Below, in pieces: positions 32,330 to 41,133 of a stretch of 64,000 bases of DNA; the first letter of the stretch is position 1; every line of letters begins with the position of its first letter. Origin of the DNA: CAIXSC01 sp046349915 (GTDB lineage Bacteria; Planctomycetota; Planctomycetia; Pirellulales; Pirellulaceae); contig JAXMBL010000012.1 of NCBI GenBank assembly GCA_046349915.1, forward strand, positions 1 to 64,000, written 5' to 3'. Under the pieces are notes generated by a model that made no database searches, was not told the origin of the DNA, and saw only the letters and a list, made by a program, of their open reading frames with translations. The position numbers and the translations under genes were made by a program.

Positions 32330-35300
32330 CTAGGGCGTGGGAGGGAGCCCGCTGTCACCCGACGAGTTCGTGTCGGGCGGACTTCCGCCATCGTATGTGG
32401 GTTTGCCTGTCGAGGCCTTGAGTGCCGCCGCTGCATTCGCCAGTAATTCCGCCAGCGACGGGATTTTCAAGGGAGATTTTTCGTCCGAGGTTTGGTCATC
32501 GCCTTCCTCCGACGGCTGGTCGCCTGTCTCACTCGACAACTCGCCGCCCGCATCTGAGTTTGAGATTCCCTCGCCAACGCTGTTCATTCCCGACTCAGCA
32601 TTTCCCATCGACCCACTTGCACCTTCACCGGTCGCTGAACCTGCGAACTCGGCGGGAGCAGAAGAGCTGGAAGGCATCGATGGCGACGAAGGCATGGACG
32701 GCGTGCTTGCGGGAGTGGAAGGCATCGCGGGCGAAGAGGGCATGGCTGGCGACGACGACATCGTGGGCGACGCGAGGGCTTCACCGGAGAACAGAGGATT
32801 CGCACCCGAGGCTGCTCCTCCGGCTGACCCAGCCAAGGGCGCCGCGCCTGCAGCACCTGCTCCACCAGCACCCATGCCTCCCAAGACTCCGCCCAAAGAA
32901 CTCAACGGTGATCCACCTACGGACGATGTCGCCCCGCCCAATCCAGCGCCGCCCAATCCAGCGCCTCCGAGCGCCCCACCTGCCGTCGAGCCCGTCAGTG
33001 AGGGAGCGCCAGGAATGTTTGGCGCGGGTGGGGCTGTCGGTGGCAACTGTGGCGTGGCCATCGGTGGCGCGTCTGGCAGTCGATCGGGCGGAGCAAACGG
33101 GTTATCGACTGGGTCTCTTCCCGCGCCGCCACTCGGACCCCCATCGCCCGATAGTTTGCTTGAGATCGATCCGAGCGAGCTGAACGGCGGGTCGCCGAGC
33201 GACGAGGGGGGCGGCGGTGCGGGAGTGGGAGGCGCGGTTGGTGGCGTGGCTGCGGGGGTGTTGCCGGAATAAAGCGGGTTCACTCCGCTGATGCCACCCG
33301 TGAGCGAGGAGGGGCTCGGCGGCGCAGGAGCCGGCACTGAAGGGGCTGGCGGCGTGGCAGGCGTCGAGTTGCCTGCGTAGAGCGGATTGATGCCACTTGT
33401 TCCACCGCTTGGCGCGGGGGGAATCGCTGCTGGCGGCGCGTCCGTGGGGACGGGAGGCCTGTCAACCCCGTGATGAGGGTTGGCTCCGCCACTCGCGCCG
33501 GTTGGCGATGAGGGCCGCGGCGGTGCTGGAGCGGGGACTGTAGGGGCTGGTGGCGCGGCAGGCGTCGAGTTGCCTGCGTACAACGGATTGATTCCAGTCG
33601 TCCCACCGCTTGGAGCAGGTGGACTCGCTGGCGGCGGCGCCGGAGCAGGGACTGAAGGGGCTGGCGGCGTGGCTGGCGCCGAGTTGCCTGCGTAGAGCGG
33701 ATTGATGCCAGTTGTCCCGCCACTGGGAGCGGGCGAACGCACGGATGGCGGCGCGTCGGTGGGGACGGGAGGCGGCGACTCAACCGGTCGCGGATCGCGC
33801 TCATACAACGGGTTCACGCCACCGCTCGAACCGGTCGAGGCGGGAGGGCTTGAGGAGGGCGGTGGCACGGGGGCTGGCGGTGCAGCCGCGGCAGCAGGCG
33901 GCGCGGCCGGAGGCGGTGGTGCGGCAGCTGGCGGTGGTGCGGCCGGCGAGTCGCCTGCGTAAAGTGGATTGAAGCCGCTGGAAGGAGGCGGTGGTGGCGC
34001 CGGATTGTTCGCTCGCGGCGCCGCACCCGTGGAACCAGATCCGCCTCGACCCGCGTAACTGCTTGAGCTGCTACTACTGCTTGAACTGCTCTGGCTACTG
34101 CTACTCGAACTACTACTGCTACTCGAACTGCTCTGGCTGCTCGAGCTGCTTCTTGCGCTCGATCCACTCTGACTGCTGGAGCTTCCGCCCGATCGTCCTT
34201 GAGTGTTCGAGCCAGCACTCGCGCTGCCGCCGGCACTTGCCCCGGCCCCGGCATTGAAACTCGTCCCCGCGCTGGCGCTAGTTCCCGCACTGGCACTTGT
34301 TCCGGTGCTGGCGCTCCCGCCAGCGCCTGCGCTGGTTCCCGCGCTGGCGCCAGCTCCCGTGGCGCCGCCAATCCCATGGCCTGCGATGCCTACATTTCCC
34401 CGCGCGTTGCCAGAAGCCGAGGCTTGAGTGTTGGCAGTGCCCGAGCCGGATGCGGTCGCCTGTGTTGTCGCCCTTGCGGATGTGCTCGACGTGGCGCTGG
34501 TCGTCATCTTGGCGGACGCGCTCGTGGCGACCTGCGTATTGGCCGAGGTATTCGCGGACACGGAACTTGTTCCGCTGAGCTTCAGCGAGGGGAGCTTCGG
34601 CAACGCCATCTTCACTTTGGGACACAAGCATTGCGGTGGCAGGAAGGGCATGAACAAGCATAGAGGTCCGCAGGGGGACCGCTCCGTTGCTTGAATGCCT
34701 GTTGTCGACATCAAAGCGCTCGCGAACGCCGCCAAGAGATTCGCGATACTTGGAAAGCCAGGGATTCCACCGCCTCCGAACATCTTCGTGACGTCGTAAT
34801 TGCGGGAGAAATCGAGCGCTTCGGCCAGATTGACCTGTTGCGAATAGGTAGGAGACCAGTTTTTCGACCCGCTTGCCGACTTACTCTTGTTTGCTGCCTT
34901 TGTTTTGGCGGCGCTGGCTGATTTCGTCTTGGCTTCACTCAATGCCTTGGCCAAGTTCTTGGTGGCGCCTGGGACGGTGAGGTCGATCCCGAGGCCTCGT
35001 TTGATGGCGCCGATCGCGTTCAACAACTCGATGGCCTTCTGCAACGCCGGCTCGCTCAACGCCGCCGCGAAGTTAGGCATGAGAGCGAGGTTGGCGGCCA
35101 CGGTACTCAATGTGCCGCCGGGGCCTCCCAAGCCGCCAGCACTCATGCCAAATCCCAAGCCTGCATTGAAGGCCGCCTTAAACGCCGCGTTCGCACTTGC
35201 CGCCGCACTCAGTTGAGCGGTGAGGCTGGCGGTCGCCGCGGCGGACAAGCCCAATGTCGCGCCCGCATTTAAGCTCGCGGTTGCGGCCGCATTGGCATCG

Positions 35301-35821
35301 GCCGTTAAGGCTGCCGACGCCGCGGCTTGGGCGGATGCGCTGGGCGACGTGATGTCGATGCCGAGACTGGCCGCTGTCTGGAGCGCATTCGCGAGATCCG
35401 CCAAGGAGTTGAGTTGCGGCAGCAGATCGACAGGCAAGCTTGCCAAGGCCGCGTTCCAACCGTTGGCAACGAGCGACTGGAGCAGGCTGTTCAAATCGCC
35501 GACCGCGGAACCGCTCCCCAGGTTGATGCCGAATCCCAGCCGCATGTTCAGGCAGAAATTCGCCAGCGCGGTCAAGCTGGCCATCGCCTTCAAGTTCGCA
35601 CTCACGTTCGCGCTGGCGTTGGCGCTGGCGCTCAACGCGGCCGACAAGCTGGCTGAAAATGCGGCGTTGGCGCTAGCGCTCGCGGCGGCGTTTACCGAAG
35701 CCGCGAGCGAGGCGTTGGCGCCCAGTCCAGCGCTTAAACCGGCGGCCATGGCCATGTTCGCCCGCACCGGCGCCAATGCGGTCAGAGCCTTAGCTAGGGA
35801 ATCGGCGCATGCGCACAACAT
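32330..35821 (-). CDS. Giant Ala-rich protein with Ser/Pro-rich NPLY-repeat tail
   Basis: 1163 residues from ATG 35821 (GAGG 6 bases upstream), beginning MLCACA. Residues 1 to about 310 are Ala-rich helices with islands that match the smaller paralogue (LNMRLGFGINLGSGSAVGDL, NGWNAALASLPVDLLPQL, KRGLGIDLTVPGATKNLAKA). About 310-430 holds a Lys/Ser segment, GGGGIPGFPSIANLLAAF and a Cys-rich patch (CGPLCLFMPFLPPQCLC). About 430-640 is Ser/Thr/Gly-rich, ending in long serine runs. About 640-1010 is Pro-rich with eight repeats of the type GG.xGxNPLYAGNS. The C-terminus is acidic, ending near PSLAELLANAAAALKAS. No transmembrane segment or signal peptide. First gene of the trio; 26 bp to the next. 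Confidence 0.75.
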   Translation of the reverse strand: MLCACADSLAKALTALAPVRANMAMAAGLSAGLGANASLAASVNAAASASANAAFSASLSAALSASANASANVSANLKAMASLTALANFCLNMRLGFGINLGSGSAVGDLNSLLQSLVANGWNAALASLPVDLLPQLNSLADLANALQTAASLGIDITSPSASAQAAASAALTADANAAATASLNAGATLGLSAAATASLTAQLSAAASANAAFKAAFNAGLGFGMSAGGLGGPGGTLSTVAANLALMPNFAAALSEPALQKAIELLNAIGAIKRGLGIDLTVPGATKNLAKALSEAKTKSASAAKTKAANKSKSASGSKNWSPTYSQQVNLAEALDFSRNYDVTKMFGGGGIPGFPSIANLLAAFASALMSTTGIQATERSPCGPLCLFMPFLPPQCLCPKVKMALPKLPSLKLSGTSSVSANTSANTQVATSASAKMTTSATSSTSARATTQATASGSGTANTQASASGNARGNVGIAGHGIGGATGAGASAGTSAGAGGSASTGTSASAGTSASAGTSFNAGAGASAGGSASAGSNTQGRSGGSSSSQSGSSARSSSSSQSSSSSSSSSSSSSQSSSSSSSSSSSYAGRGGSGSTGAAPRANNPAPPPPPSSGFNPLYAGDSPAAPPPAAAPPPPAAPPAAAAAPPAPVPPPSSSPPASTGSSGGVNPLYERDPRPVESPPPVPTDAPPSVRSPAPSGGTTGINPLYAGNSAPATPPAPSVPAPAPPPASPPAPSGGTTGINPLYAGNSTPAAPPAPTVPAPAPPRPSSPTGASGGANPHHGVDRPPVPTDAPPAAIPPAPSGGTSGINPLYAGNSTPATPPAPSVPAPAPPSPSSLTGGISGVNPLYSGNTPAATPPTAPPTPAPPPPSSLGDPPFSSLGSISSKLSGDGGPSGGAGRDPVDNPFAPPDRLPDAPPMATPQLPPTAPPAPNIPGAPSLTGSTAGGALGGAGLGGAGLGGATSSVGGSPLSSLGGVLGGMGAGGAGAAGAAPLAGSAGGAASGANPLFSGEALASPTMSSSPAMPSSPAMPSTPASTPSMPSSPSMPSSSSAPAEFAGSATGEGASGSMGNAESGMNSVGEGISNSDAGGELSSETGDQPSEEGDDQTSDEKSPLKIPSLAELLANAAAALKASTGKPTYDGGSPPDTNSSGDSGLPPTP

Positions 35822-35885
35822 CGGAAACCTCGAACCCGGAAGAATCTCGCAACCTGGCGGTGGGCGGATTCTAACGCATCTTCCC

Positions 35886-38456
35886 TCAGTGTCGCAGGAG
35901 GAACTCCTTGGAATTCACCAACGCATGCATCAAATCTTGCAGTCCCGTCGCACGGTCCCCCGTCTCGCGCACGTGCCGCTCCGCCAACTCCTTCTCGCGG
36001 TCAGTAGGACGACGGCTCAGCGCGACCAAATACAGCGACTCGACGATTTCCGGAGTTGCTCGGTTTTCAGCCAGCCACTTACCCAGTCGGCCCGCGGGCG
36101 ATTCAATCCGCTTGACTAAACCTTGATTGTTGATCAGGTGTAACGCCTCGTTCAGGGAGGGTTCGTCTTCCCGAGCACAATCGCAGGCCGCGTCGCGAAT
36201 CGGTCGCGAGAACGACATCAGAAAATTGTTCTCGACCGCCCCTTCCGCCAGCTCGATCGCCTTGGTTCCGGCTGGGTAGCCGGGGAACTCGTCGGGTAAC
36301 CCCACGACCGCGGAAACGGCATCCACCGCCTGCTCCGCCGTCACCATGCGGATCGCAGCCCGCGTGAAATATCGTCCTGGATCAGCCGCCTCGCGCGAAG
36401 GCGTTGGTCCAGGTTCAGCACTCAGTTGATAGGTCCGACTATTCACGATCGACCGGACCAAGGGTTTCAACCGAAAACCACTGGCGGCAAACTGCCGAGC
36501 CAACTCGTCCAACAACTCGGGATGCGACGGAGGATTGGTCTCACGAAAATCATCGACCGGCTCGACGATGCCGCGACCCAACAGGTGGTACCACACCCGA
36601 TTGGCCGTCGAGCGCGCAAACCAGCGATTCTCGGCTGATGCCAACCAGTCGGCTAGTTTTAATCGGCGATCGTCATCTGGATTCGTCGACGCCGCCAGCG
36701 TGCCGAATGCAGCCGGTTCCAGTTTGGTTCGCGTCAGAGGATGGTTGACTTCGCCCTGTCGATCGACATAGACGATTTCCTCGTCGAGTCCAAACTGCTT
36801 TCCTTTGATCTTGACGCGGGCAAAGAAGGCCGCGAGCGAATAGTAGTCGGTCTGTGTAATCGATTCGAAGGGATGATTGTGACACTTCGCGCACTGGATG
36901 CGAACACCCAGAAACAGTTGAGCGAAACCTTCGGCCGCGTCCTCGGGGGTGGGTGAGATTCGGTAAAAGTTCGCGGCGGGGCGATGCAGCGTATTGCCCG
37001 AGCTGGTGACAATCTCGCGAGCTAGCTGGGTGAACGGTCGATCTTCGGCGAAGTGTCGCACCAGATAGCGATGCAGGCTATGGACGCCGCGAGTGGAAAT
37101 GGTGGTGCGATTGCCTCGCATCACATCGGCCCACTTCATGGCCCAGAAATAAGCGAACTCATCACGCTCCAATAACTGATCAACCAGTCGCGCCCGCTTG
37201 TCGGATTGGGTGGAATTCAGAAAATCGCGAGCTTCCGCTTCGGTCGGTAGCCCGCCCGTCAGATCCAGAAAAACTCGACGCAGGAATACCGCGTCCGACG
37301 AGAGCGGCGCGGGATTCAATTGAAGTTTGCGTTGCTTGGCGAAAATCGTTCGGTCGATCGAGTTGTCGCCCTCGGGACCCTGATATTTGTAGTCAGGGTC
37401 GGTGCGGACGTAAGTCAATTGCGCAGAACGAACTTGATCCAGGTAGCGAACCAGTACAGTTGCCTCTGCCGTACGAGTGAAGCGAACGAGTCCATCGGCC
37501 GACACCGAGGCCGCGGGGTCGCTGGCTGACGTGTCGTTGGCGGTGGTGAAGACAGCCTCATGCGTGACATCGCGCGACGAACCGTCGTCGAACTTCGCCA
37601 CGGCTGACAATTGCTGAGACGGCCACTCGCGATGCAGGTCCGCGGACGCGGGAGCGACCTCGAGCGCTACGAGTTTCCTCGGCGTGGTGGAGTCGACTGC
37701 ACCGGCGCCAATCCACTGTTCGAGCGTTCGATAGCTATGGTCGCTGGGACCAAATCGTCGTCCGCCTTGGTGCGGCAGGCGAGCAGCGCCCTTGAGCAAG
37801 ATCAAGCTCTGTGTCGGCGCGAAGCGATTGACGCGTCTCGCATCAGACTCTTTCGTTAAGGTGATCAAATCTTGCGCGGGATCGAATCCGCGAAGACTCA
37901 AGCGAAATCCATCTTTTCCTTGCGGCGACCCGTGGCAGGCGCCTTGATTGCAGCCCGCTCGACTGATGGCCGCGATCACATCGGTGCGAAAATCGACCGT
38001 CGCCGTTTGATTCATCTCGACCGACTTCACAGGAACCGACGCAACAACGCCCTCGCGTCCCGCCAGTCGAACTCGAAGTTCGGTCGAGCCATCGGCCAGC
38101 GGAGTGACAACGCCCGACTCGTTCACTTGCGCAACCGTGGAATCAGCGACCTCCCATCGAGCCACGCGGGTGGCGTCGATCGTTTTGCCCTCCGCGGTGC
38201 GGAGGGTCACAACCAGTTGTCGGCGAGCTCGCCGACCCGCGAGCTCAACGGAGTTGGGCTCCACCACCACGACGCCCTCCGCGGGTATTGGCGGTGATTC
38301 GCTCGCTTGTGGCGAACTCGGGGACTCAACCTCCTCGCCCAGCACTGGCGCGCACAAGCTCAGGCAGAGCCAAACCACGAGCGTTCCAGTCAGCAAGTTC
38401 TCGTATCTCGCGGAATGCGTTGATCGAAAAAGGCTATCGCATCGTCGTATCGTCAT
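35886..38456 (-). CDS. DUF1549/DUF1553 domain protein with Ig-like and haem-binding-type motifs
   Basis: 856 residues. The signal peptide is at about 22-40 (LVVWLCLSLCAPVLG), then a BIG2/Ig-like domain (about 55-150), a CNQGACHG motif (CxxxCH), a second Ig-like segment (about 260-350), DUF1549 (about 365-570) containing IQCAKCHNHP (CxxCH), and DUF1553 (about 600-850; NRVWYHLLGRGIV, INNQGLVKRI, RRPTDREKELAERHV). This family is greatly expanded in planctomycetes and usually paired with DUF1501 genes. It is thought to be surface- or periplasm-located and linked to cytochrome-like chemistry, but its reaction is unknown. The start ATG overlaps the upstream stop by 4 bp (ATGA), so the two genes are coupled. 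Confidence 0.92.
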   Translation of the reverse strand: MTIRRCDSLFRSTHSARYENLLTGTLVVWLCLSLCAPVLGEEVESPSSPQASESPPIPAEGVVVVEPNSVELAGRRARRQLVVTLRTAEGKTIDATRVARWEVADSTVAQVNESGVVTPLADGSTELRVRLAGREGVVASVPVKSVEMNQTATVDFRTDVIAAISRAGCNQGACHGSPQGKDGFRLSLRGFDPAQDLITLTKESDARRVNRFAPTQSLILLKGAARLPHQGGRRFGPSDHSYRTLEQWIGAGAVDSTTPRKLVALEVAPASADLHREWPSQQLSAVAKFDDGSSRDVTHEAVFTTANDTSASDPAASVSADGLVRFTRTAEATVLVRYLDQVRSAQLTYVRTDPDYKYQGPEGDNSIDRTIFAKQRKLQLNPAPLSSDAVFLRRVFLDLTGGLPTEAEARDFLNSTQSDKRARLVDQLLERDEFAYFWAMKWADVMRGNRTTISTRGVHSLHRYLVRHFAEDRPFTQLAREIVTSSGNTLHRPAANFYRISPTPEDAAEGFAQLFLGVRIQCAKCHNHPFESITQTDYYSLAAFFARVKIKGKQFGLDEEIVYVDRQGEVNHPLTRTKLEPAAFGTLAASTNPDDDRRLKLADWLASAENRWFARSTANRVWYHLLGRGIVEPVDDFRETNPPSHPELLDELARQFAASGFRLKPLVRSIVNSRTYQLSAEPGPTPSREAADPGRYFTRAAIRMVTAEQAVDAVSAVVGLPDEFPGYPAGTKAIELAEGAVENNFLMSFSRPIRDAACDCAREDEPSLNEALHLINNQGLVKRIESPAGRLGKWLAENRATPEIVESLYLVALSRRPTDREKELAERHVRETGDRATGLQDLMHALVNSKEFLLRH

Positions 38457-40954
38457 TTCGCGGTTCCCGCGGGAGGCATGGGAGGTTGCTTGATGTCGAG
38501 GTCAAGCTCTTTGGGACGAGGTTCTTCCTGAAACGCGCCGACTTGCGCGGTCGCGACAAACCGAATCCGCTCGCGCCGAGGCTTGACATCGTCGGCAATT
38601 CGCACGTCGAATTCTAACGATTCTTGGCCCGCGGCCAGCATGAGTGGCATGGGAAGCGTGACACCCGTTTGTGGATTTGCTGTCACTTCAATGGGACCGT
38701 CGAACGAAGGCAAACGTTTCGCTATCAGTTTTACTCGCGTGCTTGTTCCCGGCGCCGCGACGATGGTGGCGGGCTCCAGTTGTAATTCGAATACGGGCTT
38801 CACGCTGAGGTTAACGGATCTCACCAAAGTGACTCGCCGACTTCCTACACGAGTTGTCGCCAAGACGTCGACTCGTTCCTCACCCTCGTTCGCTTGGCTT
38901 CGCGAATGGATCGTGCCGAGGACGGTTGCCTGTTCTTTGTCGGCGGTTGGAAAGCGATAAAACACCTGCTTGCGACCCTGTGACTCCTCGCCCAACTGTC
39001 CGCCGCTGATTGCATGGAATGTGATCGGCTCTTCAAAACCACTCACGCGGACCGGCGTCAGCGGCAGCTCGACATGCTGGTAACGCGGCAGAACTGCGGG
39101 GCGAGAGGCTTCGGCGAGTTCAAAGGGAGTTGGCTCAGTAACCAGCAATGCCGCTGACTCGCGTGTCGAGGACGGCAAGTAGCGTTGGTTGTCGCGCAGT
39201 CCATGCTTGATCAAATCGACGTTGATGATTTGGCGATCGACGAGCGGCTGGAATACTACGGGGAAATCTTGAGGCGACGACATGTTGTCGTCGGCAGCAC
39301 CGTTCGTAGTGGATTTCGGATCGCTCATTGGCGCTCCTGCTTTCTCGACCATGCCGCTGTCAATCAAGCGGCCGACAAGACGAAACGAAAACACTCCCAG
39401 CGGAGCATCGCTCGCGGCTCGCACCACGCAGACCTCCGAGTTGACGTTGGCGGCGATCGTGTTCGATTCCAACGTGATACCCGTGGGCGCTCCCTCCAAT
39501 CGAATCTCAATGGGGCCGTTGTATTCCACGCGAGTGACCGTGATGGGAACAATCTGAAACGAACCGCGCGGAACGGTGATGGCCGCCGTCTCGGTGATCA
39601 GCTGCACTCGCGGCGTCGAGCGTCGCACTTCGATGCGATAAGCGAAGTCAGGTCCGCCGGCGCGAGTCGCCTCCCGCACGATGAGGCGATATTTGCCATC
39701 CTGGCCGGCGTTGAAGGAGAGCAACGCTTCGTCGAGCGCTCCTCCGGGTAAAGCCACATCGTCGTTTCGCTGCACCTCGCGACCGTTCGTATCGAGTACC
39801 GCGAGTTCCACGTCGGCGGCTGATTGCAGCGTTTTCGTTTCCGCGCGAAAAGTCAATCGATCACCCTTCTTGAGATCCAATTCGTAGTGATCTCGATCTG
39901 TCTCCGACCCGAGCACTCCGTGCAGCATGACAGGAATGGTAGGGACCGGCGTGGATTCCTCGGGTCGATCGTTCGGCTCTTTCTCGACAACGTTGGGATC
40001 AAGCGAGGCGACCAGTGGCGCCCAGGCGCCGGCGCGATCCATGGGCCGTCGCAACTCAACGTAAGTTACGCCGAGCGGCGTCTCCGCGCGCGACGCCAGT
40101 GGAATCTCGGTATCGCCAAGTTCGGGGAGAATCAGTGACGTAGGCGAGCCGGGACGAAACGCCGAGGGCAAGGTGACGCGAGCGGCCGGGAAGTCGCCCA
40201 TTCGCAAGACGTAGTGCCAGTGAGGCGAGCCGGCAAAGCGCGAATCGCGCACTTCTAGTTGGTGAATTCCGCTTTCGGCGAAAAGATGTTCGAATCGACA
40301 ATCGAAAAAGAGTCCCGGTGAATTGTCGTGTTCAGCAACTCGACGTCCGCTGGGCGAGCGAATAATGACCAGCGGATCCGAGTCATCGCCGAAGCGACTC
40401 GCGACTACCTCGAAACTCAGCCTCTGTCCCGCCTGCACTTGGATGGGAATCAGGTCGACTGATCCGGTCGAGAAGGATCCCGCCAGCGCCACGGGGAACT
40501 CGGTGATTGGGGTCGCCGTCGGTGACGAAAACCGCGCCGGTTTGGTGCGAGCGGCAAGGCTGTCGATGGCGAACAGCCGGAGGTTGCTCAAGCCATCCTC
40601 TGTCGCCAGCCGAAGACCGTACAGTCCGATGGGACAATCGGCCGCCGTTTCGAGGTCGATTTCCGTAAGTTCCGCCGTGGAACTTACGACCGAGACCGAG
40701 GACAGCATTCTGGCAGGGAGCGAAGTCCAGAGTCCGGTGGCTCGATCCAGTTGAGAACCGACGATGGCGATGCGAGTCTTCTGCCCGCGAGTCGCCGACT
40801 GCGGTTCGAGATGTTCGACGAACGGGCAGGGCGGGGGCGGGGCGGCTGGCAGCGAGCTTGCGGCCGCGGCGACGGCGACCGTGGCGGCAATTACGATCAG
40901 CAGCGCCGAGCGTCGGCTGGTTGTGGGCGATGAACGAAGCTGGAGGCTAAGCAT
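38453..40954 (-). CDS. Large secreted protein with prepeptidase-type beta domains
   Basis: 833 residues. It has a signal peptide or anchor near residues 15-38 (ALLIVIAATVAVAAAASSLPA), then an IPT/TIG-like segment (PQSATRGQKTRIAIVGSQL). Two bacterial prepeptidase C-terminal-like beta domains follow, the second around EKEPNDRPEESTPV...GVLGSETDRDHYELDLKKGD. Several Ig-like repeats continue to the C-terminus, which is proline-rich (KQPPMPPAGTAK). Genes of this kind are the usual upstream partner of DUF1549/1553 genes in planctomycetes. The protein is probably exported and bound to a surface or substrate. The gene is divergent from the DUF1501 gene at 41134. Confidence 0.85.
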   Translation of the reverse strand: MLSLQLRSSPTTSRRSALLIVIAATVAVAAAASSLPAAPPPPCPFVEHLEPQSATRGQKTRIAIVGSQLDRATGLWTSLPARMLSSVSVVSSTAELTEIDLETAADCPIGLYGLRLATEDGLSNLRLFAIDSLAARTKPARFSSPTATPITEFPVALAGSFSTGSVDLIPIQVQAGQRLSFEVVASRFGDDSDPLVIIRSPSGRRVAEHDNSPGLFFDCRFEHLFAESGIHQLEVRDSRFAGSPHWHYVLRMGDFPAARVTLPSAFRPGSPTSLILPELGDTEIPLASRAETPLGVTYVELRRPMDRAGAWAPLVASLDPNVVEKEPNDRPEESTPVPTIPVMLHGVLGSETDRDHYELDLKKGDRLTFRAETKTLQSAADVELAVLDTNGREVQRNDDVALPGGALDEALLSFNAGQDGKYRLIVREATRAGGPDFAYRIEVRRSTPRVQLITETAAITVPRGSFQIVPITVTRVEYNGPIEIRLEGAPTGITLESNTIAANVNSEVCVVRAASDAPLGVFSFRLVGRLIDSGMVEKAGAPMSDPKSTTNGAADDNMSSPQDFPVVFQPLVDRQIINVDLIKHGLRDNQRYLPSSTRESAALLVTEPTPFELAEASRPAVLPRYQHVELPLTPVRVSGFEEPITFHAISGGQLGEESQGRKQVFYRFPTADKEQATVLGTIHSRSQANEGEERVDVLATTRVGSRRVTLVRSVNLSVKPVFELQLEPATIVAAPGTSTRVKLIAKRLPSFDGPIEVTANPQTGVTLPMPLMLAAGQESLEFDVRIADDVKPRRERIRFVATAQVGAFQEEPRPKELDLDIKQPPMPPAGTAK

Positions 40955-41133
40955 AGGAATTCGCGGCGAATTACACTGGGGACGATCGTAGGGGCCGACA
41001 ATTTGAATAATGGGAGTCAGGAAACCTTGTTCCGTCCCCCCAAATTCGCTACCGTCAACGCATCAACGAGAATTAGTGTAAGTGACAAGCAGTCGGTTCG
41101 CGACAGGAAAACGCCCACTTCAAGGAACCATCC
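40955..41133. promoter_or_regulatory. Divergent promoter region
   Basis: 179 bp between two divergent genes of one functional set. It must contain both promoters, but no clear -35/-10 pair stands out. Confidence 0.4.

Noticed and set aside
32337..33272. 311-codon + strand ORF inside the Ala/Pro-rich gene
   Set aside because: Antisense shadow of a low-complexity gene; the minus frame has a ribosome-binding site and a paralogue.
30567..35821. Complete type VI secretion or extracellular contractile system
   Set aside because: Only the DUF4280/PAAR-like gene points that way; no sheath, tube, VgrG, baseplate or AAA+ gene was found within the window.
32330..35821. Silk- or spidroin-like protein
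   Set aside because: Composition (Ala/Ser/Gly) is reminiscent, but the ordered non-Ala islands shared with the paralogue and the DUF4280 context argue for a specific structural domain.
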